NCBI GenBank assembly: GCA_008931825.1 | Contig: QXVZ01025608.1 | Coordinates: 1 to 43,717, forward strand | DNA: 43,717 bases | Origin: Phallusia fumigata | Lineage: Eukaryota > Chordata > Ascidiacea > Phlebobranchia > Ascidiidae | Reading direction: 5' to 3' | In this document: piece by piece, positions 28,301 through 33,531 of the stretch | How the letters are laid out: the number at the start of each line of letters is the position of its first letter | Numbering within the stretch: the first letter of the stretch is position 1 | Made by a program: the position numbers and the translations under genes | The notes under the pieces: generated by a model | Told to the model about the DNA's origin: nothing | What the model saw: only the letters and a program-made list of their open reading frames with translations | The model's database searches: none

Positions 28301-31300
28301 TGGTAATAAATATTTGCTAGGATTTAATGGTTTTGGTGATTGGTAGCAAAATCTCTGCAATATGTTCTTAGTCCATGTCTACTATTTATAAAATGAAGTG
28401 TTTGAACTTGCTGTCAGGGTGACGTGGTAACAACGTTGGGTGGTCAATGGATGATCACTGTCGAGTTGGACACAACTGGAAGCAATGCTGATGATTTAGC
28501 AACGCTTGGAGGAGAAACTACTGTCGCTGTTTCAAACGTATGTTTTTTATAATCTCATTTAAACCACATTATATTCAGTTGGAATCACAAATTTTAGAAC
28601 TTCTACTACTCACAAGCATCAGCACACATAATAATAGTAGTCACATTATGCTATTAATGTGTTTAAACTTTTAATCCTATATACAGGGCAGTGCCATTTT
28701 CTCGGATTTAACCATCTCCCATGCAGGTCAAGGCTATGGTCTCCGATTCAGGGTGAGCAATGTGTAGCAAAAAAGTATCGTAGAAATCTTATATGTTGCA
28801 ATGTAGTAAGCGTCATGCTTAAACTTAAATGTGATTCATATGGTAATCAATTAGTTTATGTTGCTAATACAGGTGTCACAACCGACTGATGTTTTGGTGG
28901 GGGAACACACAATCACAATTGCTGTCATACAGCGTGTTGTGCAGCCAGTGTTTACATCCGGAATTGGTGCACTATACAATCACGGTGATGATGTCGTAAT
29001 GACACTGCAACTACGCGATAGCTCAGGACAGTTGTTACAAAATATTGAACACAAGGTAACAATTTCTTTAAAAAAGGCACCTAAATAGCAGAGTGGGACA
29101 ATTTGTAAGTTTAGATTTATTATCAGTACCATTTCCTGCAGAAAACATTTATTGTTTATGTTTCATTGCCCAACTTACTGGATCCATTAATATCCTAACC
29201 CCAAGTATTGGTTTTTCATTGAGCTAAATTCACCCTGCAATATGATGTTCTTGTCACATAATGCCATTAATGATGATGTAGCTGCACCCAATTATACATT
29301 TTAGTTTTTCTTGCTACATAACATCCCAGAGTTGCTATTTCCAGCTTGGTATTATTTGCTTTATTTTAAATTTTATTTTAGGGCATAACCTGGCATGCAA
29401 CTGTATCACTTGATGATGACACAATATTTGGGAGTTCAACAGTAACTGGTAATTCCACATTCACATTTGATACATCAACAAGTACTATTACCACCGCTGG
29501 TTTGAAGATATCAAACACAGCAAGCTACCACAAATACAACCTGCTGTTCCGAGTCCACACAACACCAGAACCTGCAGCATATGATATGAGCATATCTGCT
29601 GAACCCATACAGGTTTGTGTAAAATAAAATACATAATTCCCACTTGCCTAGGTGTTTTTAAGGTATTGTTATTACACCTTTGAATATTTCTCCAGAAAAA
29701 CACAAATGTTTTTTCTCATCTCATATTATATCTATATTTTGTTACAACTCTGCAGACCAATTTATTGATTGTTTGTTTATTTCTTGGGACAAAAAAAAAT
29801 TGAGGAGCAGCTTTATGCTTGGTTTTGCTTTTTTTATGACCTGGGAAATTAAAGACAATTTGTATCTTATCATCAAACTTTTAGCAGCCTTACAACATCT
29901 AATATTTAAGTGCACAAAAGCTATTAGAACCATGTTGTAGTGAAGTGTAACTGTTTCTATTGTACCGCAGTTTCACGACTTATCAATAGACAACATACAT
30001 GAAGCATTGGCAGCAACCCAAAGTGTCAAGTAAGAATTTTTTCGAACCAATTTGATAATAAAGCAGAAATTATTTATTGCTACAATAAAATGTATAAAAT
30101 CACCTGTTTACTTTTCCAGTGAGCCTAACTCCCTATTATTTACCAGGCTTTTGATCATGGGACGACCTTATGCAACATCTAGAACCCAAACGTTCGAAGT
30201 TTACATGTACAACAAGTTGACTGATGAGATCAACACAGGTTACATTGGTTCACTTGGTGTAGCTGACACTACAGGTTTGTTTTCCTATGATTTTTCTTGT
30301 AACGATTGCTTTGAAAATTTCTGGTTTCTTTTGTACAACAGAGGTCAACACTGAGGTGACCTTTGACATCAACGCTCGCAGCAATGACGACGTGTTACAA
30401 GCTGTGGAAGATTTAAAGACATTTGTAAATGGAAGCCACAATCTGATGTTTGATGGAAATTCCATTGTGTTTTCTGAATCTCAATGTGGATTGATTGTCT
30501 GCATTATAACGGTTAGTAAACTCTGTATACAAATATAGTCTTCTTTGTTGACCATCTAGCAATTGTCCTTAGTGTGAATGCTAACAAGGAGGGTCATCGC
30601 TGTTGGTATTGTTTAAGATTTTATTTCAAGGCAGCTAAAAAATCTATCCTGCTTGTTTCCACCTTAAATGCCCTTTACTATTCTGTGATGTTTATTGGTT
30701 ATTGTTCAGACAACATCTACCTCTACAACAACTGAGTCATCAAGTACAATTTCTGCCACTACAACAACAGCGCCACCTATCGGACCAGAAAGCAAAAGTA
30801 CCTGGATAATTATCGGTGTAGCTATCGGACTGTCTGTGGTGCTAGCTGTTGGCGCTATTGGACTTGCCTGTTACCTGAAGCGATGTAAGTTTGTTAATAC
30901 TGCCAAAGCATGTGCAATTTCATTTTGAGGCATTTGTAATCTGTCTGTTACTTATTATGGGTCCCTTTCTTGGTTTATCCATCCGCTTTTGGCATGAAAC
31001 TTACCAGTCTGAAAAAAATTTTTGTGTGGTAGATATGACCAAGGAGATCTATTTTGTTTGACAGCATAGCCCTATTACCCTACTTGTTTACTACAAAATT
31101 AATGCCCATGTGGTTGTCTTGCACCCTTCCTGTGGTCAAATTTTTAAATGATGGTTGGAAGAAATTGGTGTGTTTTTTATTTTGCTGGACCTTCTAGCCC
31201 TAGCCATTACCCGGCTTGGTCTCTAAAATGAGCCCAATTATTAAACAACATCCGGATTGGATTTAACACCAGAGCCCCAGTAGTTAACCTGCTCTTGGCT

Positions 31301-31584
31301 TTCCTAAAGGTTATGCCATTTTTTTGACAGACCCACGAAGTAAGGTTGGCCCATGCATGGGGGGTTCACAGGCTTCACTTGGATCCAAATCCTTGATGGA
31401 CAGCATCCCCACTGAAAGTCCATCGTAAGTAGGGATTCTGTCTACTTTAAAAAATTAATTGTTAAAAGATATTCTGATTGTCTCATTTAAAGTAAATAAA
31501 ATACTTTTTGATTTTAGTGAGACGCCATCAAATGACGGACTCTACCATCGTCATCTTTCAGGAATGACATCGGTTCATGTTTAA
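1..31584 (+). CDS. PKHD1L1: Fibrocystin-L (PKHD1L1) orthologue, 5'-truncated, 69 visible exons
   Basis: This is a giant single-pass membrane protein with a very large ectodomain. Exon phases join cleanly throughout except across two assembly gaps. The domain order seen is PA14 end, IPT/TIG repeats, a cupredoxin-like domain, more IPT repeats, G8 tail plus beta-helix, a second G8 plus beta-helix, a conserved C-terminal ectodomain, a transmembrane helix and a short tail. That order is diagnostic of PKHD1L1 rather than CEMIP or TMEM2, which lack the IPT array; PKHD1 also has IPT and G8 domains, but segments such as DCVDMECDAKKK and GPQDHGWC match PKHD1L1 as I know it. About 3,330 codons are visible against a little over 4,200 residues in mammals, so the N-terminus and gap exons are missing. 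The family sits at the cell surface; in mammals it is a stereocilia coat protein. No promoter is in the window. The stop is TAA at 31582-31584. Confidence 0.93.
1183..3933 (+). CDS. PKHD1L1: PKHD1L1 exons 6-11: four IPT/TIG domains
   Basis: Exons: 1183-1342, 1437-1583, 1646-1762, 1823-2050, 3028-3211, 3701-3933. Four immunoglobulin-like IPT/TIG domains can be read. Their first strands are VTEISPTTGN, VDSISPTSGS, ITAISPATAS and VTAMTPTSGSYAGGTTITLE. Each is followed by a G-x-x-F or equivalent turn and, except in the third, a V-x-I-G...C...I-T-C core. Most introns split a Gly codon in phase 1 just before the G-F turn (exon 6/7, 8/9, 9/10), the usual IPT exon layout. Exon 9 (ends GGA G) joins exon 10 (starts GC ACT) to give VAGGTEITISGTSFG, so the 977-bp intron between them is spliced as a whole. 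Confidence 0.88.
2051..3027 (+). other. PKHD1L1 intron 9 (977 bp), no gene recognised
   Basis: Intron between IPT exons 9 and 10. It includes a GC-richer stretch (about 2490-2960) with no repeat or gene I recognise, and a cryptic exon-like stretch near 2093-2168 that is phase-incompatible. Confidence 0.6.
4304..4753 (+). CDS. PKHD1L1: PKHD1L1 exons 12-13: cupredoxin-like domain
   Basis: Exons: 4304-4486 and 4581-4753. The encoded region opens GYGFSPSFLEIVQGDEVTFR, continues with RWSVP, then SYRYQFTKVGTYFYGSG and VDSINTC, and ends in a strand GTIKVVAP. This is the pattern of a cupredoxin fold (S-P-x-x-L-x-I-x-x-G-D, then Y-x-F-x-x-x-G-T-Y-x-Y), which vertebrate PKHD1L1 also carries between IPT domains. 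I see no full type-1 copper ligand set (a His plus a Cys-x-x-x-His loop), so it is probably structural rather than redox-active; that is inference. It lies between IPT domains 4 and 5 of the window. Confidence 0.8.
4865..9223 (+). CDS. PKHD1L1: PKHD1L1 exons 14-25: six IPT/TIG domains, cut by a gap
   Basis: Exons: 4865-4961, 5037-5159, 6047-6204, 6509-6672, 6777-6952, 7038-7184, 7248-7361, 7445-7663, 8294-8457, 8698-8782, 8920-9072, 9171-9223 (partial). IPT starts are IVNSISPRNGT, ITNVSPSTGSLAGGTKLTIT, VTARQDDISSD (divergent), IESLSPMTGSVNGGTQLTIS, ITSILPTSG and ISSFVPDTGSYGG. Typical cores with paired Cys follow (for example CEILSISYSTITC). All phases close up to exon 24. Exon 19 ends at a GC donor (7185). 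The last exon reads GTTSCDVLVSNGDNNVTA and is cut off by the N at 9224, so its end and the following G8 exons are not in the assembly. The 887-bp intron after exon 15 holds a hAT MITE. Confidence 0.88.
5408..5780. mobile_element. hAT-type MITE (373 bp) in a PKHD1L1 intron
   Basis: The ends are inverted repeats, TAGTGATGTACCGAA and the reverse complement of TTCGGTGCATCACTA, matching at 14 of 15 positions. The flanking 8-mers GCATTTAC (5400-5407) and GCATTAAC (5781-5788) match at 7 of 8, fitting a hAT 8-bp target duplication. There is no transposase, so it is non-autonomous. A degraded relative lies near 41.7-42.4 kb. Confidence 0.85.
7185..7247 (+). other. GC-AG intron in PKHD1L1
   Basis: Exon 19 ends GGG AAA G and is followed by GCAAGTGT. 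The rest of the donor fits the consensus well, as is usual for the GC-AG minority class. The intron ends at AACAG before exon 20 (GT TTT GCC). Joining there gives GKGFAKFDNE in frame. No nearby GT donor keeps the frame. Confidence 0.75.
9224..9224. other. Assembly gap (N): first G8 core lost
   Basis: A single N interrupts exon 25. Downstream coding resumes only with the sequence that normally follows a G8 domain, so the exons for the G8 core are absent. Confidence 0.8.
9225..9655 (+). repeat. Haplotype duplicate around the N at 9440
   Basis: 9225-9439 and 9441-9655 start with the same GCCCAATTCAAATAGAGCTA and run in parallel with scattered differences, both reaching the first ten bases of exon 26 (9430-9439 and 9647-9656). 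Only the second copy continues through the exon. The first is a redundant allele fragment. Confidence 0.8.
9647..12922 (+). CDS. PKHD1L1: PKHD1L1 exons 26-31: G8-1 tail and first beta-helix region
   Basis: Exons: 9647-9736, 9882-10009, 11366-11508, 11580-11677, 11836-11994, 12691-12922. Exon 26 (DGYTLTLNASLTYQHLG) and exon 27 (AEVGLLTRNILFRGSNDH) are what normally follows the G8 core. Exons 28-31 carry the hallmark beta-helix motifs of the PKHD1L1/CEMIP/TMEM2 group: DQFGASIMIHAQ, RYPIHWHLMGN, GCAIHQSFNRAVTIHG, GGAFFIEDGIET, SLLNDDVTPA, RHNHAAGGTHFGFW. Phases are 1/0/2/1/1/2. Exon 31 ends in phase 2 (GGA GG), while the next recognisable exon (14514) starts in phase 1. They cannot be spliced to each other, so at least one exon is missing at the 13621 gap. 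Confidence 0.92.
10153..10739. mobile_element. hAT-type MITE (587 bp) in a PKHD1L1 intron
   Basis: The ends TACGGTTTCAAAAATAC and GTATTTTTGAAACCCTA are inverted repeats. The element is flanked on both sides by the identical 8-mer ATCGTGAC (10145-10152 and 10740-10747). No coding sequence is seen inside. It lies in the 1,356-bp intron after exon 27. Confidence 0.85.
10944..10979. mobile_element. Fragment of a hAT-type element end
   Basis: The reverse complement begins TAGGGATGTTCAAAGTAGAA and matches the terminal repeat of the element at 26672-27329. The partner end is not visible, so this is a remnant. Confidence 0.6.
13232..13620 (+). repeat. Dispersed hairpin-ended repeat copy next to a gap
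   Basis: It starts with the hairpin GTCCCCTTC-CT-GAAGGGGAC (13240-13259), then a T-rich stretch, then CATGCACTTTTGGCATGAAA, GATGAAACTTTCACAGCTGG and GTAGCCCCAATGGTTACCC. These blocks recur elsewhere in the window. This copy carries three long poly-G tracts (13365-13379, 13461-13480, 13555-13573) and ends at the N at 13621. Confidence 0.75.
13622..14513 (+). repeat. Haplotype duplicate around the N at 14081
   Basis: 13622-14080 and 14082-14513 are diverged copies of the same intron sequence. Both begin TTTAAAA-CACTT and end at GATAATGCCATTGGGTACA, but only the second continues into exon 32. The N at 13621 opens the first copy and marks the gap in which at least one exon is lost. Confidence 0.8.
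14514..18078 (+). CDS. PKHD1L1: PKHD1L1 exons 32-36: end of beta-helix 1 and spacer with furin-type site
   Basis: Exons: 14514-14630, 15271-15419, 15663-15849, 17420-17573, 17863-18078. The encoded sequence includes FTASNVKFYNFDRSGSALG, a Cys-containing CPGQCGG segment, then VRWRWAHEGIIEDRDGSLTG, the D-x-D-G-S-L-T-G turn shared with the PKHD1L1/CEMIP family. Exon 36 carries SNSRKRRAEV; the basic core AGA AAG CGA AGG lies at 18011-18022 and fits R-x-K/R-R, the minimal furin site. It falls in the spacer just before the second G8 domain, where cleavage would divide the ectodomain between folded parts. The intron before exon 35 (1,570 bp) contains a hAT MITE. Confidence 0.88.
15440..15655 (+). 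repeat. Degenerate copy of the hairpin-ended repeat
   Basis: It contains ACCACATATTGTGTCATACT, TTTCTCCCCTGG, CCATGCACTTTTGTGCCATG and AGCTCTAGTGATTACCC, in the same order as at 13232-13620 but diverged. It fills the intron between exons 33 and 34. Confidence 0.6.
16014..16380. mobile_element. hAT-type MITE (367 bp) in a PKHD1L1 intron
   Basis: It starts TAGGCTTACCATACGTCCCG and ends TATGGTAAGCTTA, giving an imperfect terminal inverted repeat, with CCCGG-rich subterminal stretches on both sides. The identical 8-mer ACAATTAG flanks it (16006-16013 and 16381-16388). There is no coding capacity. Confidence 0.85.
18438..19714 (+). CDS. PKHD1L1: PKHD1L1 exons 37-40: second G8 domain
   Basis: Exons: 18438-18555, 18618-18776, 18919-19018, 19531-19714. 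The segment starts RCFYENCTAPP and VVHLWSDEENPC, gives DSLLINGVVEF, then GRIIAGYSDSEYFSNDLTI and LGSKALGCFGGCDLHG, and ends DWSIGDEIVITTTGYK. These are the G8 strands: W-S at the start, the L-x-I-x-G-x-x-E-F strand, G-G/R-x-I-A-G, G-S-K-A-L-G and D-L-H-G before the helix region. Exon 37 most likely ends at 18555 before a GTGGGT donor; that choice keeps phase 0 with exon 38, whereas a donor at 18559 would not. The G8 domain is of unknown biochemical function and precedes beta-helix repeats in this family. Confidence 0.85.
19098..19260 (+). repeat. Degenerate copy of the hairpin-ended repeat
   Basis: AAGGGGACACAAATTGTTTT is followed by CATCTTTTGTTATGAAATAT and a GATTTGGATAAAACTTTTCC block, matching the order in the 13232 copy. 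It lies in the intron before exon 40. Confidence 0.55.
19832..23834 (+). CDS. PKHD1L1: PKHD1L1 exons 41-49: second beta-helix (PbH1) region
   Basis: Exons: 19832-20004, 20366-20452, 20568-20801, 21255-21352, 21655-21793, 21855-22024, 22098-22267, 23452-23591, 23672-23834. Motifs include YDMRAEVGLLTHNIKIIG (the same G8-to-helix join as in exons 26-27), ARLSNVEFHRTGQEGW, GCSFHDGYSTAIGIFG, ITVTGSSHRLEHNLVS, AWDYGILHQTATSVVVRNT and YFPIIFGPPGTSHAYENK. All phases close. The exon 47/48 junction codes for N-R-K-K-R-I-A-P-R, a further R-x-K-R basic motif (22257-22267 plus 23452). The intron 22268-23451 is 1.2 kb and I see no gene in it. Confidence 0.92.
22268..23451 (+). other. PKHD1L1 intron 47 (1,184 bp), nothing recognised
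   Basis: AT-rich intron. I see no repeat end, gene or RNA in it. Confidence 0.55.
24198..26495 (+). CDS. PKHD1L1: PKHD1L1 exons 50-57: conserved C-terminal ectodomain with furin-type site
   Basis: Exons: 24198-24309, 24369-24489, 24599-24775, 24871-25048, 25123-25277, 25371-25542, 26219-26296, 26369-26495. This is the best-conserved stretch: NPSDCVDMECDAKKKVLIKD, GLGDYRIPKTM, DTETRRLSPIALL, GPQDHGWCFGYTCQKRLSTF, and FLKVPPYKIRIVNVV. Exon 56 carries TSRKRRSNE (AGA AAA CGT CGA at 26277-26288). As I recall the vertebrate protein, it has a similar tetrabasic stretch at this position, close to the membrane, so processing here may be ancestral. Exon 55 (ends AC) joins exon 56 (starts G TTT CTG) directly, giving NLATFLKVPP. 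Confidence 0.93.
26672..27329. mobile_element. hAT-type MITE (658 bp) in a PKHD1L1 intron
   Basis: Terminal inverted repeats of 22 bp (TAGGGATGTTCAAAGTAGAA at the left, TTCTACTTTCAACATCCCTA at the right) match at all but one position. The flanking 8-mer TCTGCCAA is identical on both sides (26664-26671 and 27330-27337). No transposase frame is seen. The intact ends suggest it is one of the younger insertions in the window. Confidence 0.9.
27577..30511 (+). CDS. PKHD1L1: PKHD1L1 exons 58-66: membrane-proximal ectodomain
   Basis: Exons: 27577-27670, 28005-28126, 28418-28537, 28687-28752, 28873-29055, 29382-29612, 29971-30029, 30120-30274, 30342-30511. Several exons are exact multiples of three in phase 0 (28418, 28687, 28873, 29382), so skipping any one would keep the frame. 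The sequence is beta-rich with periodic hydrophobic residues and many Thr/Ser, for example GSAIFSDLTISHAGQGYGLR, a motif repeated in fibrocystins just before the membrane. I recognise no named domain. Two Cys in the last exon (CGLIVC) lie next to the stalk. Confidence 0.85.
27862..27945 (+). repeat. Short copy of the repeat's middle block
   Basis: CATGCACTTTTACCATGAAA and AATGAAATTTTCACAGCTGG match the inner block of the family. No hairpin end is retained. Confidence 0.5.
30710..31584 (+). CDS. PKHD1L1: PKHD1L1 exons 67-69: stalk, transmembrane helix, cytoplasmic tail
   Basis: Exons: 30710-30884, 31331-31424, 31518-31584. Exon 67 encodes a mucin-like Thr/Ser stretch (TTSTSTTTESSST) and then one hydrophobic helix, TWIIIGVAIGLSVVLAVGAI, continuing GLACYLKR, which stops at basic residues. 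This gives a type I topology. The tail of about 55 residues is Ser-rich (GSQASLGSKSLMDS) and ends TSVHV before TAA; hydrophobic residues at positions 0 and -2 would allow a class II PDZ ligand, but that is weak evidence. Exon 68 ends in phase 2 (TC), the phase of exon 69 and of both downstream candidate terminal exons. Confidence 0.88.
30955..31290 (+). repeat. Copy of the hairpin-ended repeat in the penultimate PKHD1L1 introns
   Basis: It opens TTATGGGTCCCTTTCTTGG, continues CCGCTTTTGGCATGAAACTT and TGTGTGGTAGATATGACCAA, and later repeats the 'CTAGCCCTAGCCATTACCC' block, the reverse of the GGGTAACC...GGGGCTA unit seen in the minus-strand gene. It lies between exons 67 and 68. Confidence 0.6.
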
Positions 31585-31855
31585 TTTACAAACTTATAAA
31601 TCGTTGACGGACTGGATCGTTTTTGACCACGTATACTGTTTTGTTTTTATTTTTTATACTGCCTAATCATTTGTAAACTTTGATTTCTGCAACATGATTT
31701 AAGTTCATTCTTTAACCAACTGTCATCTTTTCTCATGTACAATTCTTCAGCTCCAATTGCACTTTTTCACAAAATTTCCTTCTGCACATCAAATACACAT
31801 TTAGTTTGCATTTATTCTTTTGATAGGATTTTAGTACAAACTCGCTTTTTTACAG

Positions 31856-31991
31856 CTCATTTAAAGATGAAAGGAAAGCACCACTGTTTGGTCAAAATAA
31901 AGTTGTGCAAATAAGCAGACATTTTAGATGGGTATTTAAAGTGGTTTTGACCCAACAGTTAACCCGCAGCACCCAAAATGTTAATTTCTAA
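31856..31991 (+). CDS. Candidate alternative terminal exon A of PKHD1L1
   Basis: A pyrimidine-rich tract and AG (CGCTTTTTTACAG) precede an open stretch that starts in the phase left by exon 68 (TC + C). It reads S-S-F-K-D-E-R-K-A-P-L-F-G-Q and runs 45 codons to a TAA at 31989-31991. The first nine codons match those of candidate exon B at 32641 (F-K-D-x-x-K-A-P-L). Use of this exon would replace the last 22 residues of the cytoplasmic tail. Without transcript data it could equally be 3' UTR of the main isoform; the likely poly(A) signal lies within it. Confidence 0.35.
31896..31901 (+). terminator. Likely poly(A) signal AATAAA for PKHD1L1
   Basis: AATAAA lies 312 bases after the TAA, in a U-rich 3' flank. 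It is the first canonical hexamer I found downstream of the stop. Confidence 0.5.
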
Positions 31992-32640
31992 AACAGCAAT
32001 ATTTAATATTTAAGTCATATAGAAGTTTAATATTTTTAATATTGGGTACAGTGCAAATTTTGTGACTTGTGGTTGGGTTCACCAATTTCTATTTTGTTGT
32101 TCGAGGACTATTACTTTAGGAATATTGATCTAAAGGTCTATTAGTTTAGAAATATCAATCTAAAGATTTTTCTGGATGGCTGCGAAGCATTTTTATGTGA
32201 ATGCATTTTTACAATTTAACGTTATATCTCAAAGTTGCTCACTTCAACACATTAGTTACGCATGTGAAAACAAAAACATCTAAACAAAGATTTGTTCGAA
32301 AACAAAAGTCAATTGTGATGTAAATTGAGTTTAGCTAACTCTTCTGTTTTTTTTTTTTTTGCATTAAACAAGCGGTGTCGTAATTAGATGACTAACCAAA
32401 TTCCTGGCAGTTCAAGTTGTTAGCACTCTAAAAATCACCCATTCTTTGTGTATAAATTGAAAAAATAAGTAAATTATTGAAAATATCTGTTCTGTGCAAA
32501 GTGTTGTACAACCGAAGACCATGATGTTTAAGAATTTATATTTTTGATGGCTTATCTAAAATTCTTCATCAATTTTATGTATTTCTGCCGACATGACACT
32601 TATTATTTGCTACCATAAAATTTTAATTCTTGAACAACAG

Positions 32641-32743
32641 CCTGTTTAAAGATAAAATGAAAGCACCACTAAACAATCAACTTGCTGGAACTTTAAACCA
32701 AACAATGAGTGATAAATTGCTTTTCAGGTACAGCATACAGTGA
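32641..32743 (+). CDS. Candidate alternative terminal exon B of PKHD1L1
   Basis: An AACAG acceptor is followed by an open stretch in the same phase 2 as exons 69 and A. It reads S-L-F-K-D-K-M-K-A-P-L-N-N-Q and ends at TGA (32741-32743). Its opening 27 bases differ from candidate A at about five positions, after which the two diverge. The pair looks like a duplicated terminal exon rather than chance. A GT at 32728 could act as a donor, but the next acceptor (33383) gives an almost immediate stop. Confidence 0.33.
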
Positions 32744-33215
32744 TTTAAAAACCATCACTTTACAATGAGTGCAAACTTGAAGACTTTAAAGCATTTTAAA
32801 TGTACAAAAACAGTCACAAATAGCAATTTCAGAATCTACATGCTAAAAATAAGACTTCCATTGATTAATAAATCTGCACCAAACAGATTGATTCAAGATT
32901 AAAAAACTACCATATAAAACAAATATGCAAGCACTGTTTCATTGAAACTACATTTTGCCAATATTTAAACAGTAACAACAAAAATTTGCCAAACGTTTTG
33001 AAATTAAACTGTTTAATGTTAAACAATACCACCACAAAACAACCTATTTGATTTACAAAAATAGTGCAACAGTGTTGGAACATTAAACTGATCATCTCAC
33101 AATCATCAAATAGCGCCAAAATAATTTATATTTTAAGTACACATTTGTTGCTACATTGCTGATTATTAATGAACAATTACCACATGAAATTTATTGAACT
33201 TATGGAACACAACAA

Positions 33216-33221
33216 TTTATT
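33216..33221 (-). terminator. Likely poly(A) signal AATAAA for the minus-strand gene
   Basis: TTTATT on the plus strand reads AATAAA on the minus strand, about 170 bases past the minus-strand stop. A second copy lies at 33190-33195. Confidence 0.45.
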
Positions 33222-33389
33222 GCTCTATGACAGTGTTACAAAGTTTTTTAATCTGAAAAAATAAGTAAATAACATAAATCACTTTCCAATATTTGTAAGA
33301 TTGTTTTGACAGTCGTTTTTCAACAAATACATGATTTTTTGTCATAAACTTTTCTACAAGATTTGATTTTGTTTTTTTTCCAGACAGTG

Positions 33390-33531
33390 TTAGTCAGGTG
33401 GGCAGTGATCATGGTGGGCACATTCATCAGCATCACCAATATCATCTGTCACAGTTGCAGTTATTCTTTGCATAGTGTGGTTTCCTGCAGACTGACCGCC
33501 ATTTAACAGAAATCCCTGATTACCAGTTGTT
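33390..33531 (-). CDS. Terminal exon of the minus-strand gene, Cys/His-rich C-terminus
   Basis: Acceptor CTATTTAG, then TTGNQGFLLNGGQSAGNH, QRITATVTDDIGDADE and C-A-H-H-D-H-C-P-P-D before TAA at 33390-33392. The closing Cys-His-His-Asp-His-Cys cluster could bind a metal, but it fits no zinc-binding consensus I know. Confidence 0.65.

Larger units (their letters stand above)
31585..33389. other. Intergenic/3' flank between the convergent genes
   Basis: AT-rich sequence between the two stop codons (TAA at 31584 on plus, TAA at 33390 on minus). It holds the PKHD1L1 3' UTR, the two candidate alternative terminal exons and the probable poly(A) signals of both genes. I see no other gene in it. Confidence 0.6.

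Noticed and set aside
33384-33480. Plus-strand exon-like stretch after TTTTTTTTCCAG
   Set aside because: It overlaps the terminal exon of the minus-strand gene, and in the available phase it stops after two codons. The minus-strand reading explains the sequence.
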